NCBI GenBank assembly: GCA_036346255.1
Contig: CM070617.1
Span: 3,017,501 to 3,081,500 of the forward strand
Direction of reading: 5' to 3'
From: Ampelocalamus luodianensis
Lineage: Eukaryota > Streptophyta > Magnoliopsida > Poales > Poaceae
DNA length: 64,000 nucleotides
The stretch's first letter is position 1, and each line of letters begins with the position of its first letter. The position numbers and the translations under genes are program-made. The notes beneath the pieces are model-generated. The model saw nothing but the letters and a program-made list of their open reading frames with translations, was not told the origin of the DNA and ran no database searches. Shown here one piece after another: positions 32,268 through 44,800 of the stretch.

Positions 32268-35201
32268 TGTCGGGACCCAGAATTACGATTCTGGAACCCT
32301 CTGTGTATACTGCACTAGTCCAGGATCACGCTAGTGCACACAGGTTAACATGGGTAAATATCGATCCACACATTAAATAAAGTAAACGATTAGTTTGAAT
32401 AACAAATAAGGGTTTTGACCTTAAGGTCGAGTTTACACTTATTAAGCCACGCAGCTAACAGAGAAATAAACAAAGAATGAGTGGAAAACTCCAAATGATA
32501 GATCCCACCAATTCACCACAGCAACCGATCGATCCGGACCTTAACGAACGATCACCTTCCACGAACTCCTCCTCGAAAGCGTGTGACTCTCCTCTTCAGA
32601 GGTTTGGGCGCAAGTTTTACAACAAGCGTGAGTACACAACCGTACTCGCAAATCATACCACGTAATGCAATGTATAGATGCAGCTTATTCGAAGGAAAAG
32701 GCTTCGTGGTTCTTTTGCATAAAAGCAACATTTGCAATTGAATACGAATAATAGATTGAAATCATAATTCAAAACAAATAGACAATAATAATTTAACATT
32801 TGTTTCACAAAGACACACACTAAACAGTTATTTCACATAGCCATATGATTGAGGTCACACACCCCATCCCAACATTTTATGAAAACTACCGTGTGAAATC
32901 CCGAGCATGTCGGCGATCATGACGCGCTATTCGAATAGATTAATTAACACTCGCAGAGGTTGTACACTTTACCCACAAGATACAACTAGTGTAGCAAGCA
33001 CTAATCGTAACAAAACAGTTGAAACTTCATCTCAAACATTGACATTCCCGGTGTGCTTACAAACCGCTATACTAGCTCACATAGAATTGGTATAACACAC
33101 ACCGCGACAGGAAGACGAATCGTCCCGCGATGCAACCACCAAGTAGTCACACCTCCACCCCGTCACACGCACCTAACCTATCCACCAACATCAATGCCGA
33201 ATCCATAACTTACTAAGTTAGCCCGTCCCATACCGGGCATGTGGTCGTGCAAAGAAGGCTCGGTTCAATGGCGCACAAAGTTAAGTCCTTAATTGACCAA
33301 GGCAAGACTTCTATTTTCTAACTAAGTCACAAAGACCATCATTCCCATCACATAGACCACCATGTCACACAGTCTCCACCACTTGCCTCAGTCTAAATCC
33401 TTTACCACCCAGTTGGTTTTAGTGCAACACATGCCATCACGAAGTAACAACACATAACACACAGTTTTACACGAAGTTCCATAGTCACTTAGTCATAATT
33501 AATAATTGCAACTTACATGAGATGTGAGACTCGTAGTATGACTAAGCAATTGTATTCGCATCTAACCAACCCACGTTGGTGCTATAATATTACCAACTCA
33601 ACCAATCTAGGGTGACAAGGAATTATGACATACAAGGCCAAAGTGTGATAGCAATTTGGATAATAACTATGCCCAAAGCATTTAAATAAATAGTTAAAGT
33701 AGAATGCAATAATTTAACACAAAGTGATTTGAAAACTGAGTTCAAGATGATCAAAGGTATGACTTGCCTTGGAAAAGGTCTATGTACTGGTCTTGATCTT
33801 GGGGTGCTCCTTCTTCCACAAAATTTCTCGACGAATCGACGCTCTACTGCAAAACTAAACAAAACAAACAAAACAAATAAATAACAGAGGAAAACTAACT
33901 CCAAAATTAAATAAAAATCCCAGATAAATAGGTCTTGAATTTAGACAAATTTAGAAATTTGAATGGGCTCAATCGGAGTTAGGATGCAAAAAATATGAGC
34001 TTTGGAAGTTTAAAATTACATAAAATGAAAATCAGATTTTATGAATTTATAATTATTTTCCTAAAGGAAAATCAGATTTAATCTCGACGTCAACGAGGAT
34101 TTCAAAAGAGATAATAAAAGAAATCTCGACATGTGGGACCCACATGTCGAGGCTAGGCTCACGGTGGACTAGGTCCACCGAGCCTGACTGGTCCGGGGGT
34201 TGCACGCAGGGAGAATAGCATTCGAGGCCACGCACGCATGGGTGGGGTGGACACGCCACCAGTCAACCCGGGCGACGGGAATTTTTCGATCGCGCTCGGG
34301 GACCGAGGATGGTACCACCAGCCCTTGTTAAAGCGAAACCAGGATGCACTCACGATGGCCTCGGAGTGCCATCCCTAGTCGGACAGAGGAGTCACGGGTT
34401 TTGTCCGACGGCAATTGGGGTGGCACTTGAGATTGCTTATGCTCTTCTCCATCATCACCACAACTCACCGAGTCTTCTTCCCTAGAATCGGCGGGGGCAG
34501 CGCGCCGCAGGGCTCTCGTTCGGGGTTTGGGGTTTCACGCGGGAGAGCGATCCTGGGACTTTATAGGGGTCGGGAGGGCTCGTGGCGTCGCGGTGAAAAC
34601 CCTAAAAGAGTCCAAACGGCCACGAGATAGATTTCGATTTTGAACCTATGATTTTACCTAAGCAATAGGTGCGTTGAGATGGGGATAAGATTTGACACAT
34701 TTTCTAGAAGGGTTTTATTTGGAAACGTGTTTTGTCGGACGAGCTCGAGCTCACCATCAAGGACTTCGGTGCAAGCGCTAGGAAGAAGCGTCATGAAAGA
34801 CCGCACATGGGCCCACCTGGCAGGCGGCGATACGGCTGGAGCTGGTCGGAAGATGGGCCAAGACAATGAATGGGCGAGCCAAAGGGATTCTACCGAGACT
34901 ATTCTGAGATTTTAAATAGGTTTTCTAATTTAGAAAATACCAGAAATTCAAATAGGCAATAGAAAATAGCAAATAATCTCAGAAAAATTCTAGAAAAATC
35001 TAGAAAATATATCTGAGCACATAGAACCCAAATAAAATAGTTTTGGCTATTGTTCATGTTGGGATTATTCACATTAAATATTTTTTATTGTAAAGTACAA
35101 TATTAAGCTTTTGAAATTAAAATCAAATAAAATCCAAATGGTGAATTTTCTCCCTACTAACTATTAAAAGATTTTTAAGCTCTGAAAATTGGGATGTTAC
35201 A
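32268..35201 (-). mobile_element. Solo LTR B, 2,934 bp, Gypsy-type
   Basis: AAGGC flanks both ends (32263-32267 and 35202-35206). On the minus strand it starts TGTAACATCCC (ending at 35201) and finishes CTGGGTCCCGACA (32268), a complete TG...CA LTR. It contains the family landmarks GAGTACACAACCGTACTCGC (near 32631), ACTTTACCCACAAGATACAA (near 32967) and ATGATCAAAGGTATGACTTG (near 33747). No internal retroelement sequence is present. It lies in the right part of the MULE. Confidence 0.9.
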
Positions 35202-35209
35202 AAGGCGAT

Positions 35210-35382
35210 GGGTTGGATTGGCGACGTGAAATGAAGGGGCATGCAGGGTGTTTAGTGAAAAAGATTAAGTGGATTGGAGGTGGAATTAGCACCCAAATCT
35301 TGGCTCTTCAATCCAAATCCAACGCTCAAGGTTGGCATTAGCACCTTAGCACCCAAATCAGCATTAGCACTAGATATGTTCC
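35210..35382 (-). repeat. Right terminal inverted repeat of the MULE
   Basis: Inverse partner of 26769-26941. It ends at 35382, directly against the 9-bp duplication. Confidence 0.9.
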
Positions 35383-35539
35383 TTGTAGTCAGAGGGGTCA
35401 AACATCTTTTTAAAAATGGCAAGAGAATTGCCATTTTGTCTTTTGTCATTCTAGTATGTCCTAGCCGATATGAGCGGGAGACTCACCTCAATCTAGTCGC
35501 ACCTTGCGAAGCCGTTCTTGAGAAAATGTCATGTCTCCC

Positions 35540-38500
35540 TGTAACGACCCTATTTTTGAGACCGTCAAATCTTTCATAACCGTCTTGGGATGTGCAGTTG
35601 TGAAGTAAACGACATCACAAGCAAGCTTTTGATTTCAATAAAAACCAAACTTTTATTACACAAGGTTAAGGCTTATCAGCTGGTTTTAACACTAACACGG
35701 GCATCCAAGCCCAAAGTTAACATATTACATGACAAAAAACATTAAAACCACAGGCACACTTGAGGACGGTCGAGACCTAATACCAGTAAGCATTGCCATC
35801 TGGAGGTCCACCAAAACCTTCTTCATCAAGATCCTCATAGTTCTCTCAGTTTTCTTCTCAAGTTGATTTAGCAAGAATGAGTACACAACCATACTCAGCA
35901 AGCCACATGGAAAAGCTAATTAACTACATGCTAGAAGTTCAATGGATTGTTTATGTTTTACCATATCAGGCATATGTGGATGCATTTTGAGTTTAAAGTA
36001 ATTTAACTTTAAAATAGTAAAACAATAATAAATATAACATCACGGGTTTACTCAACAATTGCAATTACTATCTTAACATCTCAAAATCTCTACTTATACC
36101 TCATGTATTGGAATCACCTATGAACACATCTTCATTAACCAAAAGCACGATTCGAATACTATTGAATATACTATGTAGAGTTGCCCAACTTTACCCACAA
36201 GATACCTCAAACTCATACTCCATGCAATATACATGCAACACGTTAGCGTGCGATTGAGCTGAGATAACAAAGCATTTTCACTGCTCAACCTTTCTAGCCT
36301 CTACCCGGTAGATTCTTGGACCATACAACCCTCGGGAAATCACTAGCCAACAATGAAATTTGTGGCCCGATGCTGACGGTACCTACCGTCGTGTAGACCA
36401 GCGAGTAGACCCACTCCTAACTCATCCCCTGTTCCGCGGCTGCTCCATCATACAAGAGCAGGCACCATCCTGTAGATATTCAATCGAAAGAATAGTGTAC
36501 TAAGCCAAGTTGGAATGATCAAACCTGTGGTTGAGCAATTTCTGTGTCTGTTACTTGGCACAAGATTCTTGTCCTTACCTGTCTCCAGTGGGAGGTGAAC
36601 TAGCAACCAACTCGTGGCCTTCACCTTCTTGGCCCCACATTTGACCCACTTTTATTAAGTCTAACGGGTTGTCTATCCTCTTGGTCTCAACCCTCAACTC
36701 TTCACCAAAACCATTGGCAATTAGCCAATACTCTTTTCTAGAATTTATAAACATATTTTGTAGCAAAGCTAAATATCTAGTTATTATTTTATGTAACCTA
36801 AACTTGTCAAGGTGGATATGGCCTACATGGAATAGGAATGCTTGTATGTGGGATATATCTAATTATCATGACATTCCAAAGTATTATTTCAATAAAGAAG
36901 TAATTGTCATAAATATGATCATGAAAGTAATAATATAAATACATGAAATATAGGCTCAAAATGATCAAAGAATGTAACTTGACTCCTTGCTCAAAGTCTC
37001 TTATTAACTCGTCTTGTTCGGTGTTCCCCGAAGCTTGGTCGTCAAAGTCATGACCTAACGCAAAATAAAATAAATTAATCCAAATAAAATATCTGAGCTT
37101 AACAAGGAATGAGCTGGGAACAAAATGCAAGTAAAACTCGAAAAAAAATAAAAGAGAAAGATGGTGTGGTTAATAGAATTTATTGGAGGCTTGATTATGC
37201 TGAACAGAGTTAGGAATATGATTCACGGGCTCGAACCGGGCGAAATGGACATATTTGTCGAATTAGGATTTTAGGTTGGTACTATTCATATTGGGCTAGA
37301 GTTACGAACAGTAGTGGGCAGTGTTTGGGTTAAAATAGTAATGGCCTGGGCTGGTTTGTGAATAGTGGCATGATGCATAGTGAAAGAAATAATTGAGTCG
37401 GCCCACTTGGCTTTGCTAGGCTCGAAGCTCTGGCTTTGGCGGCCCATGTGGCCACTTGGCCTAAAATGGCTTTTGACTGAAGGAAGCCCGACTCCCCTTT
37501 TCTTTCTTCCTCGTTGGTTTTCTTATCTGTTTTTCTCCCCTTCTCTGACCAACGGCGACGGAGGCGGTGTGGGGAAGTGTGGGGAGTATCAGTGAGCATG
37601 AGCATCCTGAGGTAAAGGAACGGTGCGGCAGCACTCCGGCCAAGCTCCGGCCAAAATAGCAAGTGCTTGAGCACCAGTGGGGCAAGGTGAATCTATTAGT
37701 GGTGGTGGTGGAGCTCGGGGTGATCCGTGGCGGTGTGGCGGCATGAGCCATGAGCGGCGCGGAGGAGGAGCTCGGCGCCGACGAGCTAGAGGCGAGGATA
37801 GGGGTGGGGATGGTGGGGGAAAGATGCGGGATAGTGAGGTGGTGCTAGAGACAAGGTTGGGAGGAAAAGGGAGGGATGAGTGCGACGAATTTTACCTTGG
37901 CTTGTCGGAAAAGAAGAGAAGGGTGGTGGAAATTGAAGCGATTGCTTGGCGCTGGGAGGGAAGGGGCAATGGGGAAGGTGTTGTGGTTGGGGATGATGAT
38001 GAAGGTATGCTCAGGAAGTGCTTTTATAGCCTGAATGAGGCGGTGGGAGTAGCGGCAAGGCAAGGTGTGCGCGGCGCATGGACCACGAGTTGGACGGTCG
38101 AGCGTGAACGGCGCTGAGTGCGAGCGGGTGGCAACATGGGTGCAGTACGATGGTGTTGTGGTGGCGCGCTCACCTCACTGGCGCAAGGACGAGTCTTTGG
38201 CGGGTCCGTGTGGCGAGCGGCACGGCGAGCGGCGTGAAGAGGGGAGACGCGCGTGGTCAGGGCGCGCGGCAATTGGGGTTAGCACCGCATTGATGGTGAG
38301 GCGAGATGGCGCGGGAGCTGGTAGTGCTGATGGGGCGAATATGATGGCAGCACGAGGGAGATGACGCACTAGGGAAGAATGGTGGGGAAGGTAGCGCCTT
38401 GGAGAAATGCGCCTTCGGGTTGAGGGAAACGGGAAGCCGAAAAGGGAAAGCGGAAAGGAAAGGAGATTTTCCGAATTGGGAAAGGAAATCAAAATCAAGC

Positions 38501-38545
38501 CAAAACTCAAAAACTTTTGAAATTATGAAATTTTGGGTTGTTTCA
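35540..38545 (-). mobile_element. Solo LTR C, 3,006 bp, same family as B
   Basis: CTCCC flanks both ends (35535-35539 and 38546-38550). Its plus-strand left end is TGTAACGACCC. Its right end is GGGTTGTTTCA, so the minus-strand start is TGAAACAACCC, a mutated TGTAACA. Landmarks GAGTACACAACCATACTCAG (35879), TTTACCCACAAGATACC (36190) and AAAATGATCAAAGAATGTAAC (36957) recur in the family order. The GC-rich segment 37680-38370 is LTR sequence; its open frames have no recognisable domain. Confidence 0.82.
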
Positions 38546-38705
38546 CTCCCGTTCTTGAAGAAATCGTCATGCCGCACTGGAGTAGAATGTTGTGTACTTC
38601 TTGGTGAGGGGATTCCAGGATTTGCTCTCATGGGATAGATGAATTTCATATTTCAGAGCCCACATGTCTATGACATGTAGGGGTCAAAACTTGAAATCCA
38701 TCTAT

Positions 38706-39104
38706 TCACTGGAGCAAATACTGAATTATTCCTTCTTGGTGAGCTTGGGCTGCAGCGAAGCCACAGGGAGAAGCACACCGTCGCTTTTTGCCAGTAATGC
38801 TACATTGCACACCGTCCAACTCTTGTTGCCAGCTTCTGCTGTCGCTGAATGGTGATCTGAGCTTCACTAAAGTTACAGCTTCGTGTGTTAACGCCATACC
38901 CTTGTAGAGAATTAAGAGCATGACACCAAAGAACGATACGAGTATTCCGATGATCTTTTCAGGTCCTCCTTTACTCTTCATGTTCAGTGACTTCATGTGA
39001 AACCCGTAGAAGGAGGTGTATTGAGAGAGTGCAGCTCCAAACGCTGCACTGAAGAAAAGGTCCGTATGGATCTCCAGCGCGAGCTTAGGCCTTGTGCTCC
39101 TCAT
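38706..39104 (-). pseudogene. WAT1-related (nodulin MtN21/EamA) transporter relic
   Basis: The frame begins RPKLALEIHTDLFFSAAFGA then ALSQYTSFYGF, which matches the second-to-third transmembrane region of plant WAT1-related proteins, a family of ten-helix vacuolar or plasma-membrane transporters of auxin and other metabolites. After GFH it jumps to LNMKSKGGPEKIIGILVSFF and GVMLLILYKGMALTH, which in intact family members lies more than 30 residues further on. An internal piece is therefore missing, either a deleted exon part or a fusion of exons. The other helices and the second EamA domain are absent. Solo LTR C lies on one side and LTR fragment D on the other. Confidence 0.75.
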
Positions 39105-39479
39105 CCCTGTCGCCCACTTACAAAGCCGATTTTCAAGGAATCACTACGTCTCCCGATGGTAAGTACGCCGCTAGATTCTTTGCTTCACTTGCTATTATCT
39201 AGACCTCGACTTATTTTTAATGCTTCTTTTTATGCTACAAAATTATTTTATTTCTTTCTTTCCAGACTTGCTAAATAGCAAGGATGATTAGTGAGTTTTG
39301 GCCCTGTTTTCTCTTATTTTTGCATCACCACCGCTTGTTTCACATGAGCGACCATCGCGCGTAATATGCTATTTGAAAACGTTGAGGGTCATTTGTACCG
39401 GATTTTCTAATCTTCTATTCCACGACTTAGCACTCATTCTGAATCATTCATACATGGCGTGAACTAAAGTATCAATATT

Positions 39480-40910
39480 ACAATCAACAGATGACATAGA
39501 CCACGCCGTGAGTTTTGGCCCTTGATTACAATACGGACCGGAAGCAAAGTGGTCCCTTATTTCCGGATAATATCGGTTGTACGAGGCCTAGACTACTCTT
39601 CATCGTTTCCTTGCCCAAAGAACTGGCAGCTCGCGAGCCAATACACAATGCAATGATATACATGCAAGGCTTACCTCGGTTCTTTTATTTGCGTAAAGCA
39701 CCACTTTTAAATATCATAAGTACAAATTCCTAGCACTTAGCGTTTTTAACAAATTTCATTTTAGTTAAAGAGAGAAATTGTGCAATATTTGTATCACAGA
39801 GGTTACCTCCACCTTCATGCTTATTTTGATTGTGGTTACATCCACCACTAAACGACCAAAGACCCGGGAATAACCAATCTCGGGGCTAGGTGAGCCCGCC
39901 ACAATTTTCATACCACCCACAAGATTTTTGAAATAGAACTAACTCAAGTTAAGTTCCCATGTCCGCCTTTGACCAGTAGGCACGGTGTTTAAACAGTTTA
40001 TAACTCTGCGAGAGATTGTACACTTTACCCACAAGAGACAATTAACTCGTTGCCTACACGATTCCATAGTCGTGTAGTCGAGAGGTTGTCACAATAACTT
40101 TTCTAAATATCTCGCCCCTTCCTCGTCTCACCCATATGGGGTTATGCCCATACGTTGCGCGGGATGTCCACCTCGTGCGGCGTGGCGTGGCTACACCTCG
40201 GCTGATCGCGAACTTCACCCTTGACTCGGTGTCCCATCCAAGCCCGACATACCCAGAGCTTGTGCCCTTAACCCTCCAAAGAGATGATTTTCGGATTTGA
40301 TAAATGTACTAAGCCAAGTCGCGGTTTGTTGCGGACTTGTGGTTGTACTTGTTATACAGGAGGTCGTGACAAGATTAAGTCCTTATGGTTGTCCGGACGG
40401 CTCAACCACATTCCCACCATTCTCGTGCTACATCCGCACCCACCATCTTTCCATCCGCCTGCACGGGTATTAGCGCTTTAGGGTTTTGAGATGTAAATAC
40501 AACAATTCAACCATCTCGGTCATTTACCCAATGCGCCAAATCATTTTATGTTTGAAAAGATGATGATTAGGACATTTTAATGTCTATTTCTAGCATGTCG
40601 CTGGGATTCAAGTTGTCAAGGATGGCATAATAATTAATTATTCAACAAATGGGTAATTAACTACCTTAAGCTTTAACATACATTTGATTAAGGAATTAAA
40701 GCATGCAATTTGCTATTTTAAAAGAATATAATTTGCCTCAAGATGATCAAAGTATTGACTTGCTACAACATTAAGAGAGAGCAATTAAATACACAAGAAT
40801 ACACAAATGAACATTAGCAAGATCTTGATTTTAGAAATTTTAGAAATTTATTTCACAATTTTTGAGTTGAAATGGCTCACTTTTAAATTAAAATAGAAAA
40901 GAAAACAAAA
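39480..40910 (-). mobile_element. LTR fragment D of the same LTR family
   Basis: ACTTTACCCACAAGAGACAA (near 40020) and AGATGATCAAAGTATTGACT (near 40740) recur in the same order and orientation as in copies A, B and C. Termini are not recognisable, so it is truncated at both ends. Confidence 0.6.
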
Positions 40911-41807
40911 ATCACGAAATTAGAAAATCGTGCGGCCTCCAACCAGCAGCTAGGTGGCTTACCGCGCGCTGCCTAGGGCCTCTGCAGAACCCGAGAGATC
41001 GGTCCGCGATTCCCATCCGAAGGCAAAAATTAGGATGGCCGGCCGGGGCGCGGCCGCAGCAGGTGGGCAAGCCGCGAAGAAGAGCCGTCGGCGGGCGGGG
41101 GGATACCGCTGCGCGATCGGCGCCGGACGACGCGCGCGGTTGCCCGTTGCCACGCACGTACGATGCCCTGGTGAGAGTGAGACGGTTGCTTGCATATCCT
41201 ACATAAGCAGCCAGGTACGCATGTGCTGCGATTCCCCACGCTAGTGTGCTGCTACCGTGGTACAGTGTTAAAACTGAACATCAACAAGACGAACCTTACC
41301 TGCGGTACCAGGAACAAGCGCACTGGTAGCAGTCACACATCCGGGAATACATGTTCAAGTACCCACTTCCACACTAGATAAATTTGAGTGTGGTTGCGAG
41401 TTCATAAAATTGAAAATTGGTTGTGCTAAAAAGACCATAAGGTACTGGGCCAAGACAAATTCATACAAGCTGGGTCAACTGTAACTCTGTAAGTCCGTAA
41501 GCCAACCAGAGCATTATAGATGGTACAATCTGATTGCATATTGATCATTTCATCTTTTGTCAACGTGAACAGACTATATATATTACAACGATACTTTACC
41601 CTGGCATTTGCTCCTAGTACAATCACCTACCATTTGAATCTCTGCCAAGCTCAATCCGCAGAATGCAAGCATGAGCTTATTCTTATTAGTCAAACAAAGA
41701 GGGAACAACCCACCCAGATGCCAGATGAATCACCTCATTAGCAAACTCAGCTATATACAACTCATCCGATAGGGCCTTATTTCTTCAGAACCAATACAAA
41801 GTACTCA
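40911..41807. other. 3' flank of the receptor kinase gene, nothing coding recognised
   Basis: A GC-rich patch (40930-41230) is followed by AT-richer sequence that probably includes the 3' untranslated region of the kinase gene. Frames on both strands in the GC-rich patch have no domain. Confidence 0.4.
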
Positions 41808-44800
41808 TCATCCGCTAGCATTTGATGCTACCGAGTGGTTAGTTGACTGACTATGGAATCTATGGATAACTGAGTCAGGCGAACACTGTAGGCTGTCCTT
41901 CAGCAAGTGTGCGTCTTCCTTTGGAGACGCGTTCTTATTCATCTTTTTAGCTGGACACTCCCCATTCTTGATGCAATTCAGGACCTCCACTACCTCCTTG
42001 ATCGGTGGCCTCAGATCCCTGTCTAACTGCAAGCACTGAAAGGCCAGCTCGGCTACAAGATCTATCATTCTCTTTGTTTCGCTGTTGGTCTCATAGCCGA
42101 GCTCCGGATCGACTAACTGATCAACTTCATGGTTCTGAATCCTGTTGAGAGCCATGTTGCCCAAGTTAATCTCACTGTGGCTCCTGCTCATGTCCACGGC
42201 TGGTTTTGAGGATATTAACTCTACCAGCACAACACCGAAGCTGTACACATCACTCTTATCGGTTAGCTTGTAGCACTGGTGGTACACAGGGTCAACATAG
42301 CCCGGTGTGCCCTGTGGAACAGTTGAGACATGGGTGACTTCAAGAGGGAACAGCCGCGATAACCCAAAGTCCGCAACTTTGACATGGAAGCCGCTGTCCA
42401 GCAATATGTTGTTAGTCTTAACATCACGGTGTATGATTTCAACTGCATGGAGGTATGCCAGTGCTTCAGCCGTTTCTATGGCTATGTTCATCCTTACAGG
42501 CCATGTGAGGCCTCGTTCTGCCGCATGGGGTCCATGAAGATGGTCTGCAACTGTCCCATTTGGGATGAACTCGTACACCAGGAGAAGGTCACGGCTGCTA
42601 CGAGACGTACAGCCATATAGGATGACAAGGTTCTGGTGGAGTAGGCGGGACAGGATGTCTACCTCATTTAGGAATTGCTCAACTCGTCTGTAGTTGTTCT
42701 TGTAAAGGCGCTTCACTGCAACTACTCTCCCATCCCGTAGTTTTCCTGAATGACAAAAAGGTCACCTTGTCATTGCAAAGTCAATAAGGACAAGAAATTT
42801 ATCAAAGAATAAAATTGCACGGAGCTCCTAGCGTTTGGAATTTGACATGTTAATGCAGAAACGATCAGATGCAAAGTTAAGATTGACAAGGTAGTTCGGC
42901 AAACATGTTTTTGCACCTTTATAAACAGTTCCAAATCCACCATCACCAAGTTCCCTTGAAGAACTAAATCCATCAGTAGCCTCTTCAAGTTCTTCGTAAG
43001 TGAAGATATGAGGAGAGCCACCCAACTCAAGGTCTTTGCTGTATGATTGCATTGAAGATCCACTTCGCATGAGCTCATTTGGAGCTCTAGCTTGTTTCCT
43101 CCTCTTGTGCTTGTGCCAGACAGAAAAGAGGAAGCATATTATCAATACACCGCCAACTCCTCCACATGCTGCCCACAACAACAATGTAACAACATTAGCA
43201 ATATGCAACAACCAAGAGATCTGACGAATTCTGCAACATGATATTTCACCCCCTTTATCCTCCTAATTCTGCTTCAATTTGGGGGACTGCAGGAAATGAG
43301 AACCAAGGGAATAGACAAGCCTGGCAGGTTGAGGGTTGATACTCACCGATTCCAATTGTCCTACTCCTTCGCGTCTTACCGTTTCCTGCATAAGAACAGA
43401 GCCTGTGACAAACTTGCCATTTATGAAGTAATCAACAAGCATAGTCACTCAAGAAATGAGAAGAATTTTATGTAAGCTAAATTAGTATTGTCATGACAAC
43501 TTTGCCAGCTTTAGTAGAAGAATTAAGTCACTTTCGCGACTGTTAATAAGGAAAATCCAGCAACGGTTAAATTTCAGTTTCTCAGTTGAAGATGGTAATA
43601 CACGAACACACAATTTATAGAAGCCACAATCTTGACACCAGAACTAGCTGGCTTCATACATCTGTAGTCAGACTCGAAAGTAATTCTATAAAGGAAGTCT
43701 AAATCTAACACCAATGTAACTGTTACATCGTAGTTTTCATGAATATAAATTGAAAATAGGTATGGCGTTCGTTATAGAAGCAAATGTTTCAGATAAGACA
43801 ATGAACCATGATCTAAGCACAACATATGAGACAGGTTAAATGCTCTAGCACAAAGGTTGGACAAGAGCAACTCAGCGCCTCGTCTGATGAAACTTTCTTG
43901 CCTTATTGCCATTGACTTTGACTTTGTCTAAAGACTAAAGTGTTGTAAACTTTTGAAGTCATGTTCCATGGCCCAACTTTGTCTGTATATTTTCACCAGC
44001 AACTGGCAGAAAAGCTAAAAAAACTGAAGACTACGAGTAAAGTTACTGACTTCACTAGAGCCTAAAAGGGTAAAGCAATATTTTAAACATAAACATAGAG
44101 ACACGGAGAGACTTTACCAAGACGCTTTTAAGTTGAACTTGGAAAGGGCTCGAAACTGATCTAGTTTCAGACTAGTGAAAATGAGAGGCCAATGAGATTG
44201 GGTAACTGAGTTTCTTTCCTTGGTCTACCTCGCTATTGATTCCTAGGCTCAATATATCAATTTTGGGGAAGTCAAGGATACAGTTAGGTATATGTATCTT
44301 TTTGACGGTAAGAAAATAATATAGGCTCTAGGAAGTTCAGTTTAGAAAATTAGCAAACCCTATGCAAACTGACGTGCATAAAAGCCCATCAAACATGTTC
44401 TTATGGAAGAGAATAGCAAACACATGTCATGCTGACACAAGACATGCAAGAGCAATATGATTAAAAAGGAGGTAATCTTTATTTTATTTTATTTTGAAGA
44501 AAGAGGCAGGAACTCTACCCATCAATTAATAGAAAACAAAGATTTCACAGTGCAGGCGCTGGAACCGGCCTAGTGTTTGAGCAGCGAGATTAAATTACAT
44601 GCATGTTAGTAAAACGACTGGGGGCTCAACAAAAGGAGGGCATCAAACAAGACAATCAAAATAAAGAACAGCACGGAATCTTTATAAAGAACAGCATGGG
44701 ATCTTTTGAACATTGAATCAATCAGATAGTTGCATCCAAGCCTAGCATGCTACCCCATTTGGTTCCTTTGATCCTTTCTTCAGAAAAGTAAATAAATTTA

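Larger units (their letters stand above)
26769..35382. mobile_element. Mutator-like element with long inverted ends, filled by two solo LTRs
   Basis: The 9-bp sequence TTGTAGTCA flanks both ends (26760-26768 and 35383-35391). Inside it, about 173 bp of terminal inverted repeat start GAGAACATATCTAGTG on the left and, inverted, GGAACATATCTAGTG on the right. The repeats share AAGTGGATTGGAGGT and AATGAAGGGGCATGCA blocks. Long inverted repeats with a 9-bp duplication define Mutator-like elements. Removing two solo LTRs and their duplications leaves about 1,038 bp, with a GC-rich interior (26990-27342 and 31985-32262) that looks like captured genic sequence and has no transposase. That makes it a non-autonomous, possibly Pack-MULE, element. 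Confidence 0.88.

Noticed and set aside
37677..38364. Glycine/arginine-rich frames
   Set aside because: They lie within solo LTR C; both strands are open and no domain is present.
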